Assembly (NCBI RefSeq): GCF_021130785.1
Contig: NW_025777580.1
Span: forward strand, 125,001-189,000
DNA length: 64,000 bases
DNA from: Homalodisca vitripennis
Taxonomy: Eukaryota; Arthropoda; Insecta; Hemiptera; Cicadellidae
Direction: 5' to 3'
Position numbers and translations under genes: made by a program. Of this stretch, positions 10,297 through 22,096 are shown in pieces. The notes below the pieces were generated by a model. That model worked only from the letters and a program-made list of their open reading frames with translations. It made no database searches and was not told the origin of the DNA. Position 1 is the stretch's first letter. Every line of letters starts with the position of its first letter.

Positions 10297-11639
10297 TGAA
10301 TGAAAGTACGCATGAAAGTATTGAACGATAATTATCATCACGATGAAAAACCACACGGAATTATATCAAAATCTATCATGTCATATTTAGTGATTATTTG
10401 TCGATAAGTAAATATATTTATCTAGTTATGGTAAAGTTTGTACCCTATAAAGAAAATCTGTATAAAAAAGATCCGTCAAGTTGGCCATTTTTAAGTATGC
10501 GAGAGTACTAATATGATAGCAGCATAATTAATCTGTATTAGTAAAGTCAACGCTAAACATTCAGCAACAGCGCATATGCATGTTACATATAAGTTTATAT
10601 TGTGCAGTATCAAAAACAATCAACATTGACCCGAATACATTTTATGAATAATGGTAAGAAACAAATAGACTGGCATATTTTAATTACCATCTCATGTCCG
10701 AGTACTAATATGGGTAGCTAATTGCCAAACATGCCCTGCAGTATTTAAAAGGGAATATTTTTTCAATATTTAAAAGTATTCACAGAAAAATGTATTCTAC
10801 ACTTTCATAACATATTCAACTCAACAAACTCTAATGTCCTAATGTAAAATAGGTATGCTATAGAATAAATAAGTTGTTAACTCTTTGGTGAGATGCTCAC
10901 TAAATTTTGAAGAATCCTCAATGAAGCGTATTATGCAGTAAGTCTTTTATTTTAAAAGTTATATATTGAAGTAACCTTTCATTAGGGTATAGTCAGCAAA
11001 GCTTGTGTATTAGTTTCACTTCTTCCTGTCTTTTCGCATGGTATCTGGATAACGATTTTACTTATAGATTTAGACTTTGCGTGAAGCATTTTCAAGTAAA
11101 ATATTGTTATATGGTGGTGCTTTTCACCTAGTGGATTTTGTCTGAGGATTAGCGAATTGTTTTACATTAGTCTTATGTATAACGAAGAATGCATCAAAAA
11201 ATTTTAAGACAAATTATATTGTCCTAGAGAAAATAATCCAAAAGTTACTCTGCTACGGATAGCATTGCTTATCTCTGAACTATTACCTAAGATCATGGTA
11301 AGCGGTTGATTTGCTTACATCAATATCTAGTTAGGTAAAAGAAAGTGCTTAATTGAACCATTTCTAGATAATGCGTTAGTAAGTCCTTTGCCCAATAACC
11401 GTCCAAAAAACACAAAGAAGATGTGTTGAGTTGGGACTAGCTAAAACGGATAAAGTCTTACATAATTTCAATAACAGCTTTAATTTAAATCCTGCAGATT
11501 AAGATTTCAGATAATATCACTATCCTTTGATGACTTTATGATAGTTTGTTGTATTCTATTTTATACATTTCGTCTTTCCAGATATCCTAATGCAGATTTT
11601 TGTTTCTTAAGTATGAGCAATAATTATGTGTAATTATTG
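10297..11639. other. AT-rich sequence, no gene seen
   Basis: No protein, RNA gene or repeat recognised. The diverged inverted duplication may extend into this stretch, but I could not align it by eye. Confidence 0.5.
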
Positions 11640-11955
11640 ATCAAGTTATGAAGGCACTAAGTAGACACCAATGGTTATTTACTAAGAAGTTCCATGATCA
11701 GTTGGAATTTAGAGAACTTGGTCATTTTCATCACGTAAAAGTATTGTCTGAAAACGACAATATGATGCGTAGCTTTGTAGTGTAACGGGGACTAATATAG
11801 AACTGCATTCATAAAAGTTTTTTTTGTATTCATTTTCTTGGGATATAATCATCGCTTGTAGGCTAATAAATACTCAGTTATGTTTCCGACGTAGAATTTT
11901 CACAATCCGCGACATCGATGTACTCGTATTACTCTATGAGTAACTACTTTTTTTA

Positions 11956-12812
11956 GTAACTTGGGTAATTCTAAGCAATGTATGGGTCAACCTCGATTTT
12001 TCTCATATTACAATATAATGTTCCAATAGTCAATTAGAAAAGGAAATGACTAGAATTTCTTACCGGAAAGCAGTTATAGGGAGCAGGCAACTCATATTAC
12101 AATATAATGTTCCAATAGTCAATTAGAAAAGGAAATGACTAGAATTTCCTGCTGGAAAGCAGTTATAGAGAGCAGGCAACCGCGAGAATTACCTATTAGT
12201 GATCAGGGGCACTGACGTGATCTAGGCTTCAAATTTGCAACTACTCGAGTAAATTTTTTTCTAAAAGAGCAAGCAGCGCGAAGCGCTGCGAATCGGGCAA
12301 GCATCGTGCGTGATCTTCGTCTATACTGAATTGATTCAGGCCAAAGGAATGACACAGATTCCTTTACCAGATTTTTACGGAGATTTTGTATTGGGCGGAT
12401 TATATTGGTTTACTATGCTTTCCAGAATGTAATTATGTGTTTAAAATTGTTTTACATACATTACCTACATTATATTGTAATATGTAATAACAGTTTATCA
12501 GAAATTTTTAATTAAAAAAAGGATCACGCACGATGCCTGCCCGCTGCGCAGCGCTTCGCGCTGCTTGCTCTTTTAGGAAAAGAATAACTCGAGTAGTTCC
12601 AAATTAGAAGCCCAGATCACGTCAGTGCCCCTGATCACTAATAGGTAACTCTAAGCAATATATGACCGTCTGGCGGTTTGCCTGCTCCCTATAACTGCTT
12701 TCCGGCAAGAAATTCTAGTCAGTTCCTTTTCTAAGTGACTATTGGAACTTTATATTGTAATATGAGAAAAATCGAGGTTGACCCATATATTGCTTAGAAT
12801 TGCCGTAACTTG
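11956..12812. mobile_element. Long-inverted-repeat DNA transposon (MITE-like), 8-bp TSD
   Basis: The 8-base direct repeat GTAACTTG (11956-11963 and 12805-12812) flanks an 841-base insert whose ends are inverted copies of each other. The left end begins GGTAATTCTAAGCAAT and the right end, reversed, begins GGCAATTCTAAGCAAT. The arms are about 280 bases and include GGGTCAACCTCGA, a GCAGGCAA block, CACTGACGTGATC-type sequence and a GC-rich AAGCAGCGCGAAGCGCTGCG block. The left arm carries an 89-base internal tandem duplication (12002-12090 and 12091-12179) that the right arm lacks. There is no coding capacity. Eight-base target duplications fit hAT, P or Merlin-type transposases; I cannot assign the superfamily. 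Confidence 0.85.
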
Positions 12813-13370
12813 TGCATGCAGAAAATCTAATAGAACACATTTACATGTAAAGGGAATTACTATCAGAATAAGTAATGTAGTAGCCAACTTTACTTCCCGC
12901 ACGCGCCATTATAGGGGCATAGGGAATGTATGTTAGAGAATGCATGTAATAATAGAAATAAACATTGCATGTAATATTGATGTTTTGCATTTATTCAACT
13001 TTGTATTCTCAGAATCAAGATCTTTGAACTGGAATTCTTAGACCGGTTACGTATCAGCCATTTCATAAATTTTATTCTGAAAACTTCGTAACGTGCTAAG
13101 GAGTGCCTTTTACTTTAATACATAATTTTTGTGTGATATCATCATTAAAAAGTTTTATCTGTTCAAAAGGTAAGTAATATTTAAAATAAATGATTTAATA
13201 TCCATGTATTTTTATTCCTCTTAAATAATAAATTTTGATTTACAATTATGAATGGAATATTAATAAACACAAATTAAGTGAATTCATCAAAATCTTTATC
13301 ACTTATATGCCATATCATCTCAATTTTATGTACATTTCGGCGTATGAAAGTTTCAGTGTCTGCTGCTTTC

Positions 13371-13466
13371 ACGTCACGTGCTGCAGCTGTTGCGGACACT
13401 TTAGAAGTTATCAAACAATCTTTAGAGCCATCCGAGATCCTAACACATGGCATTAGAATTTGTTAA
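13371..13466 (+). other. Exon-like conserved block of the duplication
   Basis: In the + frame this reads AAAVADTLEVIKQSLEPSEI followed by a short tail and a TAA stop at 13464-13466. The inverted copy at 52115-52190 keeps the same frame and the same stop after a few different residues (NIIC instead of IRIC). Two diverged copies preserving frame and stop hint at the last exon of a gene, with CAG before CTGTTGCGG as a possible acceptor. The protein is not recognised. The short length means chance preservation is also possible. Confidence 0.35.
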
Positions 13467-15265
13467 CTGATATTGAATAGGCCTGTCTCGTTCGATATAA
13501 ATTTGTCTTAATGTTTGTGGTTGACATAAATAGTATTAGTATTTTTTAATATTACTCCGATATTAATGCTAAATATTATTTCAAATCAAATGTTTGAGAC
13601 CGTAATATTTTCGTTCAATAAATTTAAACAATATATGTAGATTTATGTAACGCATTTAGTATATTGTAAAAACGCTTTTCTCGAATATTGAAATTTGTAC
13701 TCTTTAACCAGCAAATATTTGTAGGAAAATGGTTAAGAATGTGGATTTCAGTTTTGATTTCAAAGTCTTTACATATTTTAAAATTACGAAAAAATTACAA
13801 AAGTTAGTGACAATACTAGTGCTGTAAAACAACTGACTTTGGGTCTTAGGTAGAGATAGCACAGCTTCTGATTCTGCCTATGGTCGGTGCACTTTTTAAC
13901 AGAATCATCGACATGCATCAAATTCCCCCCTTATTTAACTTTATAAGGTCCTAAAGGTGACCACAGCCAATGAGGAGTGGCACACTAATAATTTAAAAGG
14001 TGTTCGGCTTCTCCTTATTCTCCAAAATAGATAGCAGGATCTGGTAAACTACAAGTAATGTGTCATAAAGGTTTATGTTGTAAAGGAACCGACTGGATAT
14101 TATATATTTTATAAGTATATACGAATTGGAAAGTAACAGCATAGGTAAACGCCTCCATCATACTGAAAGTAGGTTTTCGTTAGACAATAATATTTGTAGT
14201 TATGAATAAACTTCAGCGAAAAAACAAATTGAATATATTATTCTGCATTATTATTTTAGCTGTATTAAATAGGGTTAATGATAAATAAACGTTCATAACA
14301 TGTTTTACTACAAACGTCGCAAGAATGCAAGTGGATTCGAGGTGATAATATTGTTGTTTCAAAATAAATACATAATAATAATAATTATAAACAAAACAGT
14401 AAACTGTTTCACGTCCATGAGGAAAAAGTTGCTTCATCTCTGCCAACTTATTTAAGTACGTTATATTTAATTTTTCTATTGGATTATGAGTCCCTTTAGG
14501 TAATAAATGAGCAATAGTATTTTTAGAAAACTCTCATTACCATTTCTCAGTTAATAGTTGGTTTAAAATAAATAACTGAGTATTATACTGTAATCAACAT
14601 TTATCATAAATATAAAATAAATATTAATAATAAAGTTGAGTTTATATATTATAACACAGCATTCAAACCAAAATGTCTATATGGAACCAAAACGTCAGAT
14701 TTAAAAAGATTTTATGGTGTAACATGCGTAAATAGTGAAAGGAATATCATTCTTTATCCATAAATTATTGTATACTAAACTAAAAAATAAGAACTAATAA
14801 GAAACTAGAACAATAGCTTTGGCTATTGTATACTTTGATATAAGTAAAAGATTTTACAGGCAAAAATTATGTATGGATCCCATGAAGTTACATAACCAAA
14901 TTAATAGAAATCTAAAATAGTTATTAGTTTTTTTATATTCTTAAAATACTAGGAAACTATACAATTCAACATGTTTTATCTTCCTTTATTATATATGTCA
15001 ACCGATTTTTATGAAACTAATAATTTCGATGAAAACTTTTTAAGCAAAGTAAATAGATGGATCCCACTTAAGTTTCCTATTGATTGCATCTGACCATTAA
15101 ATCGATTAAAAACTTTAACGTCTAAACCACATATTGAAGACAAAGTAAGCGATTTGCAGAGATGCGGTCTTCTTACAATTATATCGACTTGCGGAACATC
15201 ATTTTTCGAGGTTAGCTTCATAATGGTTATTCTACAGGAGGCAATAATGAAAACCATCCTGAAGT

Positions 15266-15788
15266 AACCAAACAGGATTTTCCAGGAGGGATCAATTCTG
15301 GCTGGTTTATACCTTCCAGTTGAATCCACTACTAGGCACAGCAAAAAACGATGTGTCACTTTAATCTGGGGAACCTTATATATGTCAAGGAGTGGCACGT
15401 CACTAACCATAAAAGTCTAGATTCTGGGGTTCATGAGCAATTCGATAAGTCTAGTGTACTGTGGGAGATGACTGTTTGAGTTTGTGGTTTTCTTTTCCTT
15501 AATCTCAGAGGTTGTTACTAGCCTCAACCAGAGTGTGCCACCCCCTGCCTACTTTGACTGGAGAGGCTGGTTCACAGCCGGCCTCCCCTTCTTCCGGGGA
15601 GACATGAGTTTGAGATGTAGTGCCCTAATTCTTCATCACGGATCTGGATAGGAGGCGGCCCCTACTCCCTAACCTTACCCATCCTGAATATCCTGTCACC
15701 CCGGAAGCAGTGCAAAGTTTCTTACAGGACTAAGTGCAATTTATAAGCTTCTTGTCCTAAGAGAACAAAAATAAAACCGAACAGGATT
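15266..15788 (+). mobile_element. Short retroposed insert with 14-bp TSD
   Basis: The right arm copy runs without interruption through CAATCCTGTCCGGTTACTTC (reverse complement of this region). Here the target AACC(A/G)AACAGGATT occurs twice, at 15266-15279 and 15775-15788, around 495 extra bases. The insert ends in AACAAAAATAAA just before the second target copy, like the A-rich end of a retroposon in + orientation. Its middle (15520-15740) is distinctly GC-richer than the neighbourhood. Weak protein-like frames exist but no motif is recognised. It is probably a truncated LINE or a SINE that arrived after the duplication. Confidence 0.7.
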
Positions 15789-16040
15789 GACTGCGCAGAT
15801 TGAAATCTTTCAAATCACTATTATTTACCACACAGTTACAATGAGCAGCTTCCTAGACTACATCAGGGTTCCATAAAATGCTCATATAGGGTATTTTTAA
15901 ACATGAAATGGAGCAACGAGCCGGAATATCCTTTCGATGTGTGCATTTATTCCAATGTCAATACCTTACATTGCAAAACGCTAGGGAAAATTTTGAAGTT
16001 CTTAGTGACGTTCACATCACAAATTCATCTTCAGGATTGG

Positions 16041-16969
16041 GGTGTATATTAGCTCGGAATATTTCCTCTTTACAATACTTTGATGCAACTATAATTCGGG
16101 CACTTGCCTTATCAACACAATTTTTCTGTATAATTTGAAAATGGTTTAAATAATAACGTACATTATATGTAGTTAATTGTTTAATGTAAAAAAATTGCGT
16201 TGTAAAATAATAATGATAAATTATTTTAAAATGTATGAAAACCAAGTAGATAATAAATACTGGAAATTTTAGTATCGAAAAATGAATAATTTTGAGTTCC
16301 AAATAGTTTTAAATTATGTTAGTCATATGATTTACCAAGCTTTATCCATTTCAATTATAGACTTTTATAACTATTGTATTACCTTTTGTATAATACTTAC
16401 GATATAATTATCAATCAACTTAAAATGATATCAATAAATATAAAATTGCAAATAGGCCAGAATTAAAACAATATATAATTTTTTCCTAATAGGATACTAA
16501 ATGCCTAATTTTAAAGGATATTTACATAAATAATATTTTGGAAAATATTAATTAACCTACAGTTTCAATTTCCTTAAACATATTGAGACTATGTTTTAAA
16601 ATAATAATGTATCGTTATTGTTTCATGAATAAAATATATTACGAACACGTTGGGAGTACCCTGCACAACGTGTTGCATGACATGCATTGGTGAAGGTGAA
16701 TTTAAAATTTCAAGCTAAATTTGGAGAATTTTAAATACAGATATCATAAAGAAAAAATCCATATATTGCCATACTCCTGTAGAAAAAGGAAAAGGAAAAT
16801 TGTATAATTCTACTGACTGAGTTCATTTTGATAATTTTTTTCCATTGATTAGAATATTAGCATACTATTTTAATGATTTTTCACGTTAATATTAAACTTA
16901 ACGACAAATTTTGTGTTATTTAAATATTGTTTACTTGTAAAAATTTATGATGAACACTGATTATAATGA
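16041..16969. other. AT-rich sequence, no gene seen
   Basis: Short frames only. No homology to the right arm or to known elements was recognised by eye. Confidence 0.5.
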
Positions 16970-17130
16970 GGTTATGCTATCGAGGTTAAATATAAATGCA
17001 AAAGAGGTGAATGGAAACTAGTTTTTACCCTGACATCAAACAGCTGTACGCTACGTCATGAAGGACGAGTGATTCCACTGGCAAAAACAGTGCTGATTAG
17101 ATTTCCTCAAACCTTCTTTTAGATCACTTT
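16970..17130 (+). repeat. Dispersed ~150-bp repeat, copy 1 of 3
   Basis: It matches 43820-43960 and 48900-49035 in the same orientation: GAATGGAAACT, CCTGACATCAAACAGCTGTA, GCAAAAACAGTGCTGATTAG and ATTTCCT. In all three copies the frame reads EWK-V--LTSN(S/T)C-L-(H/Y)--RVI--AK-VLIRFP without internal stops. A short conserved coding module or a repeat core could both explain this. No family is recognised. Confidence 0.7.
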
Positions 17131-17269
17131 ATTTACAACTCTATACGCTCTTCGTGAAATTGCGTCTAAAGTTTTGTAACACTGACTTATTAATAATACA
17201 TTAATCAAATTTTTTCCTTTTTTGTGTTGATTATATACAATTTCAAAAAATGTAATCTGTTGTAATGTA

Positions 17270-17297
17270 CAGTGGCGAACAAATTAATCCGAACAAA
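17270..17297 (+). repeat. Tc1 left terminal inverted repeat
   Basis: It starts CAGTGGCGAAC immediately after the TA target and is the reverse complement of 18588-18615. Confidence 0.93.
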
Positions 17298-17512
17298 GGG
17301 AAATTTTGGTCTATTGTTGGGAATTTTCCCCTCAGTGGCAGCCTGCTTACCCAGAATGCAATAAGTTCATGTTTGGTAATTGAGGTTATGTTGCTGATAT
17401 GTACACATACTGATTTAAGTGTTTTTATCTGGTTATATAAGTGGATTTATATTAGTTTCTGTGTATTACCATATTTAGTGTATCAAGTCACAAAGACGTA
17501 CAGTCTACAACA

Positions 17513-18483
17513 ATGGATATTACTCCACGGAAACGCTCAAAAATTGTTGCATTGTCTCAACACACACAAATGACTCAAAGACAGATTGCTAGTGAGTTTA
17601 GTGTAGGGTTAGGTACAGTGAATGACATTATCAAACGTTTCCGTGATACAGGTTCCTTCTCACCAAAAAGGAAAGGAAAATGTGGCCGAAAAAAGAAAAC
17701 TACGCCAACACAAGACAGATTACTGGTAAGAAAAAGTAAAATAAATCCGAGAATGACCGCTGTTGATCTTAATAGGGATTTAAGAGCTAGTGGGACCAAT
17801 GTTTCTGACATGACAGTTCGTAGGAGATTGCTCGCAGCTGGGAGGGTTGCTATCAAACCTAAAAAGAAACAGTTATTGACCAAAGCCATGATGTCAAAAA
17901 GACTCCAATGGGCAAAAAATCATAAAGACTGGACTATTGAAATGTGGAAAAATGTGATTTTTTCGGATGAGACGCATTTCTTTGTACAAGGCGAGAAAGT
18001 ACCCTACGTCCGTAAGTCAGCAGATGAGAAGTTGTCGCCTGCCCATTTGCAACAAGCTCCTAAATACCCACAAAAAAAATGTTTTGGGGTTATTTTACCC
18101 ATGAGGGGACAGGAGCACTTGTACCTGTAGAAGGAATGATGAAATCGGACCAGTACATGGACATATGCCAACGTAGAATCGTCCCACTCATGCAAAGGAA
18201 TCCAGATCTCATTTTCCAACAGGATCTTGCGCCATGTCACACTTCCAAAAAAATGAAAGCATTCTTCAGAAATCAACATATTGAGGTTTTGTCGTGGCCA
18301 GGGAACTCTCCCGATCTAAACCCAATAGAGAATCTTTGGGCAATATTGAAGAAAAAACTTGGGAAAATGGATTGTTGCAGAAAAGATGAACTAATCAAGT
18401 CGGTAATTCGGGTCTGGTTTCACAATGAAGACATTAAAAACCATTATTCTACACTGGTGGAATCAATGCCAAAGAGGGTTTAA
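17513..18483 (+). pseudogene. Tc1 transposase, one homopolymer frameshift
   Basis: About 322 residues in two overlapping frames (17513-18130 and 18079-18483). Residues 20-50 form a helix-turn-helix (TQRQIASEFSVGLGTVNDII). A basic GRKKKTTP stretch follows, where Tc1 proteins carry a GRPR-like motif, and then a second helix-turn-helix (MTAVDLNRDLRASGTNVSD). The catalytic acids are D in IFSDETHF, D in FQQDLAPCHTS and E in SPDLNPIENLW. Thirty-four residues lie between the last two, so it is DD34E. The frame breaks only at an A8 run near 18070-18078, just before MFWGYFTHEG; one A fewer would make the gene whole. It cuts and pastes its own element at TA sites. Confidence 0.92.
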
Positions 18484-18587
18484 TGAGCTCATCAAAAATA
18501 AGGGAGGTCATATAAAATACTAATAGCGTGTAAGTTGTTTCATTGTATACTATACATGTACAAATAAAGTTTTCTGTCAAAATTCAT

Positions 18588-18615
18588 CTTGTTCGGATTA
18601 ATTTGTTCGCCACTG
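18588..18615 (-). repeat. Tc1 right terminal inverted repeat
   Basis: It ends GTTCGCCACTG before the TA target and mirrors the left end. Confidence 0.93.
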
Positions 18616-18617
18616 TA

Positions 18618-21600
18618 GATACTTATGAAGATATATTGCCGTAAGTATGCTTGACATTAAGCATATTAGGTAACAAAATACTAAACTTTTTTTCGAGCAG
18701 AAAAAAGTATAGCAAGCTCTAATCAATTGATATTATGAATATATTCATGTAACAAAATAAAAAAATACCATTATAATAATTAATAAATAAGTTAAAAAAA
18801 ACTTAATACTGATATGTTAATTCGTAAATGAATACATGATTCAATTTATTTACCATTGAACTTCACAAAGTTGTGGGAACTATAGAGTCAGAAAAACTTC
18901 TATTCTTTTAACTTTAACCAGATCTTCACGGAATTTTGCGTTAAGACAAGTTTATATACTATAAACTCATTTAAAATGAGGTGTTTTTGATTTTCCCATT
19001 GGTGTACTATAAATATTGCTGTCACAAATTTTACTCGAAGAATATGGTTACATTGCATCCTCCATATAAGTTCAATGTCATATAAGTTTTAAACAAACTC
19101 TTTATCGTCCTGATATCAATTTAATCTTCTTTGGCTACAACGCATTCTCATTATCTCATCATGTGCACAATTGCGTTGCAATAACATTTTGTAAACGATC
19201 CCAGATCACGTTGGACCAACCGAGTTTTCTTCATCAAGATTAAAATATGTGATTTAGTCTATGTGTATCTTTTGTTAAAATTATGAAAAGAACTCGCCCT
19301 AAGCTTCTTTGGCGGTGATACATTTAAATGAACATTACTCCAGGAGTCGAGTCTGCGACAGCTTCAGAATTCAGAAGCAGCAGTAAGAGAAAGCTTAACA
19401 GAAGTAAAACTTATAATTTAAATTGATTCAACCCTTCCCAACAAAGCAATTTTATGCATGCTTCACCGTTTTTATCGTGCAGAATAATAATCTGCAATTA
19501 ATAACCTAATGAAATAGAAACATCTTGAAGGTTATAGTATATATCAAAAGCATTACTTATACAATTTTAACTATCCTCTTCGTTAGGAGTTTGATAAATA
19601 ATTTTTATATTACGATGTAATACTCTGATCTAAGTATTATACTGGTCATTAGTCCAGAAAGAAGCCTTATAAAGGTTTTTGTTTTTATAATATCTATAAA
19701 ATGTTACGTTCTTAAAACCGTCGTTATAGTTCTTTTTTATACAAAAAGCTAAAATGTTACTGCCACAACGTGCGACAAACTTGATTTAATAGTGCTGTGA
19801 TAAATACAAATAAAATAAAAACGAAATAAACTTAACTAGGACAACTGTCTGTACTGTGTGAAATACAACTTCGTCACAAAAGTGATGAACCGACCTCTAG
19901 AGATTTCCGGCTACTTACAGTGTTATATTTGTCCCGTTTTTATTTTCTTCTAGTTATATAACACAGTTTTATAGGAATATAACACATATTTTGTTTAACA
20001 CTCCATATCTCTATACATCTGGAAATTTAATTACTTTAGAATGTGTTAGAAACTTTATGAATAGCTTTTATACCGATGTACGATATAAAAATATTTCAAA
20101 CAGATATTTTTAAAGTAAGTGTAATACGATAATGACGTTGAAATTATAAAGTGGGATAATAATTTAAATATAGTTTATATATAAAAATATCATTTATTAA
20201 AAGAAAAGAAAACTAAAGCAGTAGTGCCAAACAGAACTTCAACAATGCTCTGTACTGAATAATGTAACAATCCCATAGTCACGTGCGCAAGCAACACAAT
20301 AATTCAGTATAACATGTCAATTATGGTAATCACGTAACAACGATAAACACAAGCGTGCATTCACAACCATTCCAGCCATGATAAACGGCGTCGTAAAGCA
20401 ATTAATTGATGGATGAGGACCTAATTGGGTATTAGCAAGGATTCCAATTCTCTACAAAACTATGATACAAATATGGCACATACACGTGTCTAATTTATAC
20501 CATAATTCATCACCGATGATAACTATGTCATAGTTAGAACATCACAACCATTCCTGTAATGATAAGTGGAACACGTCTTGAAAATTCATTGTAGTTGACG
20601 ACCTAATTGTGTGTCGGCCTGGAATACCACTTCTCCCCCACACACTGTAATGTAACTATGACATGAGCTCGTGTATGATCCATTTGTACTTGGGGAAACA
20701 ATGAAGCGCAGTGAGCCCGTACCAATAGTGCACCAAGTATTGTACAAAACAAAGTGCCGTTTTTAATGGCAGAAAACCATAGAGGGTGGATCCGTTTCGA
20801 AATGGATTAATATGACGGTTTATAAATTGTTTAATCCAAGAAAATATAATTATATAGCGAACAGAGATTGAAAATCAAGGTCATACAATACGTTGTATCA
20901 GGTTTATAGATTAACACCTATAAGTAACTGATATTGAGGTTACATAAACTGTGTGTTATCTAAAAGATAAGGACCTTGATTAGCTACATTTTGAGTGAAA
21001 TCGATAGAGTTATTTAATATAATGTCATGGAATGTTGAAAACGATTTGGAAATATTTCATATATAGTTATAAAGATTAGTTCTCTTTTTGGCTTATCAAA
21101 GAATGCTCTTTACAATTAATTAACATCCAATTGTATAAAAATAAATCGGGAAATATGGATGTATAAAGTAACAATAATATTGTCACAGCAGTGACTCTTG
21201 TGACATTTTAAATGTCTTAAAATATAGTAAGGTGTTAATATACTGTATAACGTCAATATACAATCTTCAAGTTCAGTAAGTTTTTTGAGATCAATGAGCC
21301 TTTAGATCAGAAACAATTAAAGTCATTTAAATTATTAATATCAAATTTCCCCCGAGTATATGTAAATAAAGTATTAAATATTTTTGAAACTTATTTTCAG
21401 ATGAATTCAACTTGTAGTCCTTCAATCATGGAAGTGTATCATCGTATATTATCCTTCGTGTTATTAAATATACATATAAATATAAATTATACAAGCAACT
21501 GCTGACTAACTGTACATAACCTTTGGATATATTTTGTATTTTAAATAATACACATTTTAAAATTGTGGTTAAGTAATGTTTCAAAACATAAATATTCGAA

Positions 21601-22020
21601 TAAAGCTGCCACAAGGTACGGACGACAAATAAAACTTAATCGGAATACCTAGTATAACCTAAATAAATGTATATACTATTTTCATCCAAGCGATTCCTCC
21701 GTTAAGTAACAAACACGGGAGGTAAACTGAAGTTTCAAGTCAAACATACAGCGATCTCTCTTGGGTTATTTGTTGAAGCAGTTTCGTGATTACAAGCAAA
21801 CTATTACTAGATTTATCTTTGATGTGTGAAAGTTATATTATTTTATAATTTCTTAGATTGTAAATAAGGATATATAATTTTATATACGTATATGTTTTAA
21901 AACTATATGAAATGTAATGGCCTTTATTTTCAGTTGCTGTTAGGGCAGGAGTCCTCTCTACCACTATACCTCAAAACAACAAAAACATCATCAACAGATA
22001 TAACAAGAATTATCATATTA
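18618..22020. other. AT-rich sequence, no gene seen
   Basis: No gene recognised over 3.4 kb. The only structure noticed is the diverged tandem pair at 20362-20680, annotated separately. Confidence 0.5.
20362..20680. repeat. Diverged ~181-bp tandem pair
   Basis: CACAACCATTCC, then ATGATAA, GACCTAATTG and (A/T)CTATGA followed by a few bases, recurs about 181 bases later (20362 and 20543), with about two thirds of bases shared. It is not coding and its function is unknown. Confidence 0.5.
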
Positions 22021-22060
22021 ATTATATATATATATATATATAATTAATATATATATACTA

Positions 22061-22096
<36 letters not shown>
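22021..22096. repeat. (TA)n microsatellite
   Basis: Two AT dinucleotide runs separated by short spacers. The next repeat element starts directly after it (ACTAGCAGACCCGACAGACG). Confidence 0.9.

Larger units (their letters stand above)
11640..16040 (+). repeat. Left arm of the diverged inverted duplication
   Basis: Anchor blocks match the reverse complement of the right arm in collinear order. 11650-11810 matches 52560-52740 (DQL-FR in translation and GATATAGAACTG-like bases). 13380-13500 matches 52080-52185 (GTTATCAAACAATCTTTAGA). 13720-13880 matches 51690-51860 (TCAGTTTTGATTTCAAAGT and ACAGCTTCTGATTCTG). 14000-14040 matches 51520-51560 (GGCTTCTCCTTATTCTCC). 14335-14360 matches 50895-50925. 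15060-15280 matches 49790-49990, and 15790-15990 matches 49580-49790. Coordinate sums stay near 65,560 apart from insertions. Both exon-like and clearly non-coding DNA match, at roughly 65-80% by eye. The arm is interrupted by the elements at 11964-12804 and 15280-15774. Confidence 0.75.
17270..18615 (+). mobile_element. Tc1-type (DD34E) DNA transposon
   Basis: A 1,346-base element bounded by TA dinucleotides (17268-17269 and 18616-18617), the Tc1/mariner target. The terminal inverted repeats begin CAGTGGCGAACAAATTAATC and agree over about 27 bases at both ends. One transposase gene occupies the centre. Perfectly matching ends and a single frameshift suggest recent activity. Confidence 0.95.

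Noticed and set aside
15009..15410. 133-codon minus-strand frame as a gene
   Set aside because: Its first third lies inside the retroposed insert at 15280-15774, so the frame is a chance fusion of the insert with the duplicated arm.
17265..17573. 102-codon frame overlapping the Tc1 left end
   Set aside because: It starts in the terminal repeat and ends within the transposase in another frame. It has no transposase motif.
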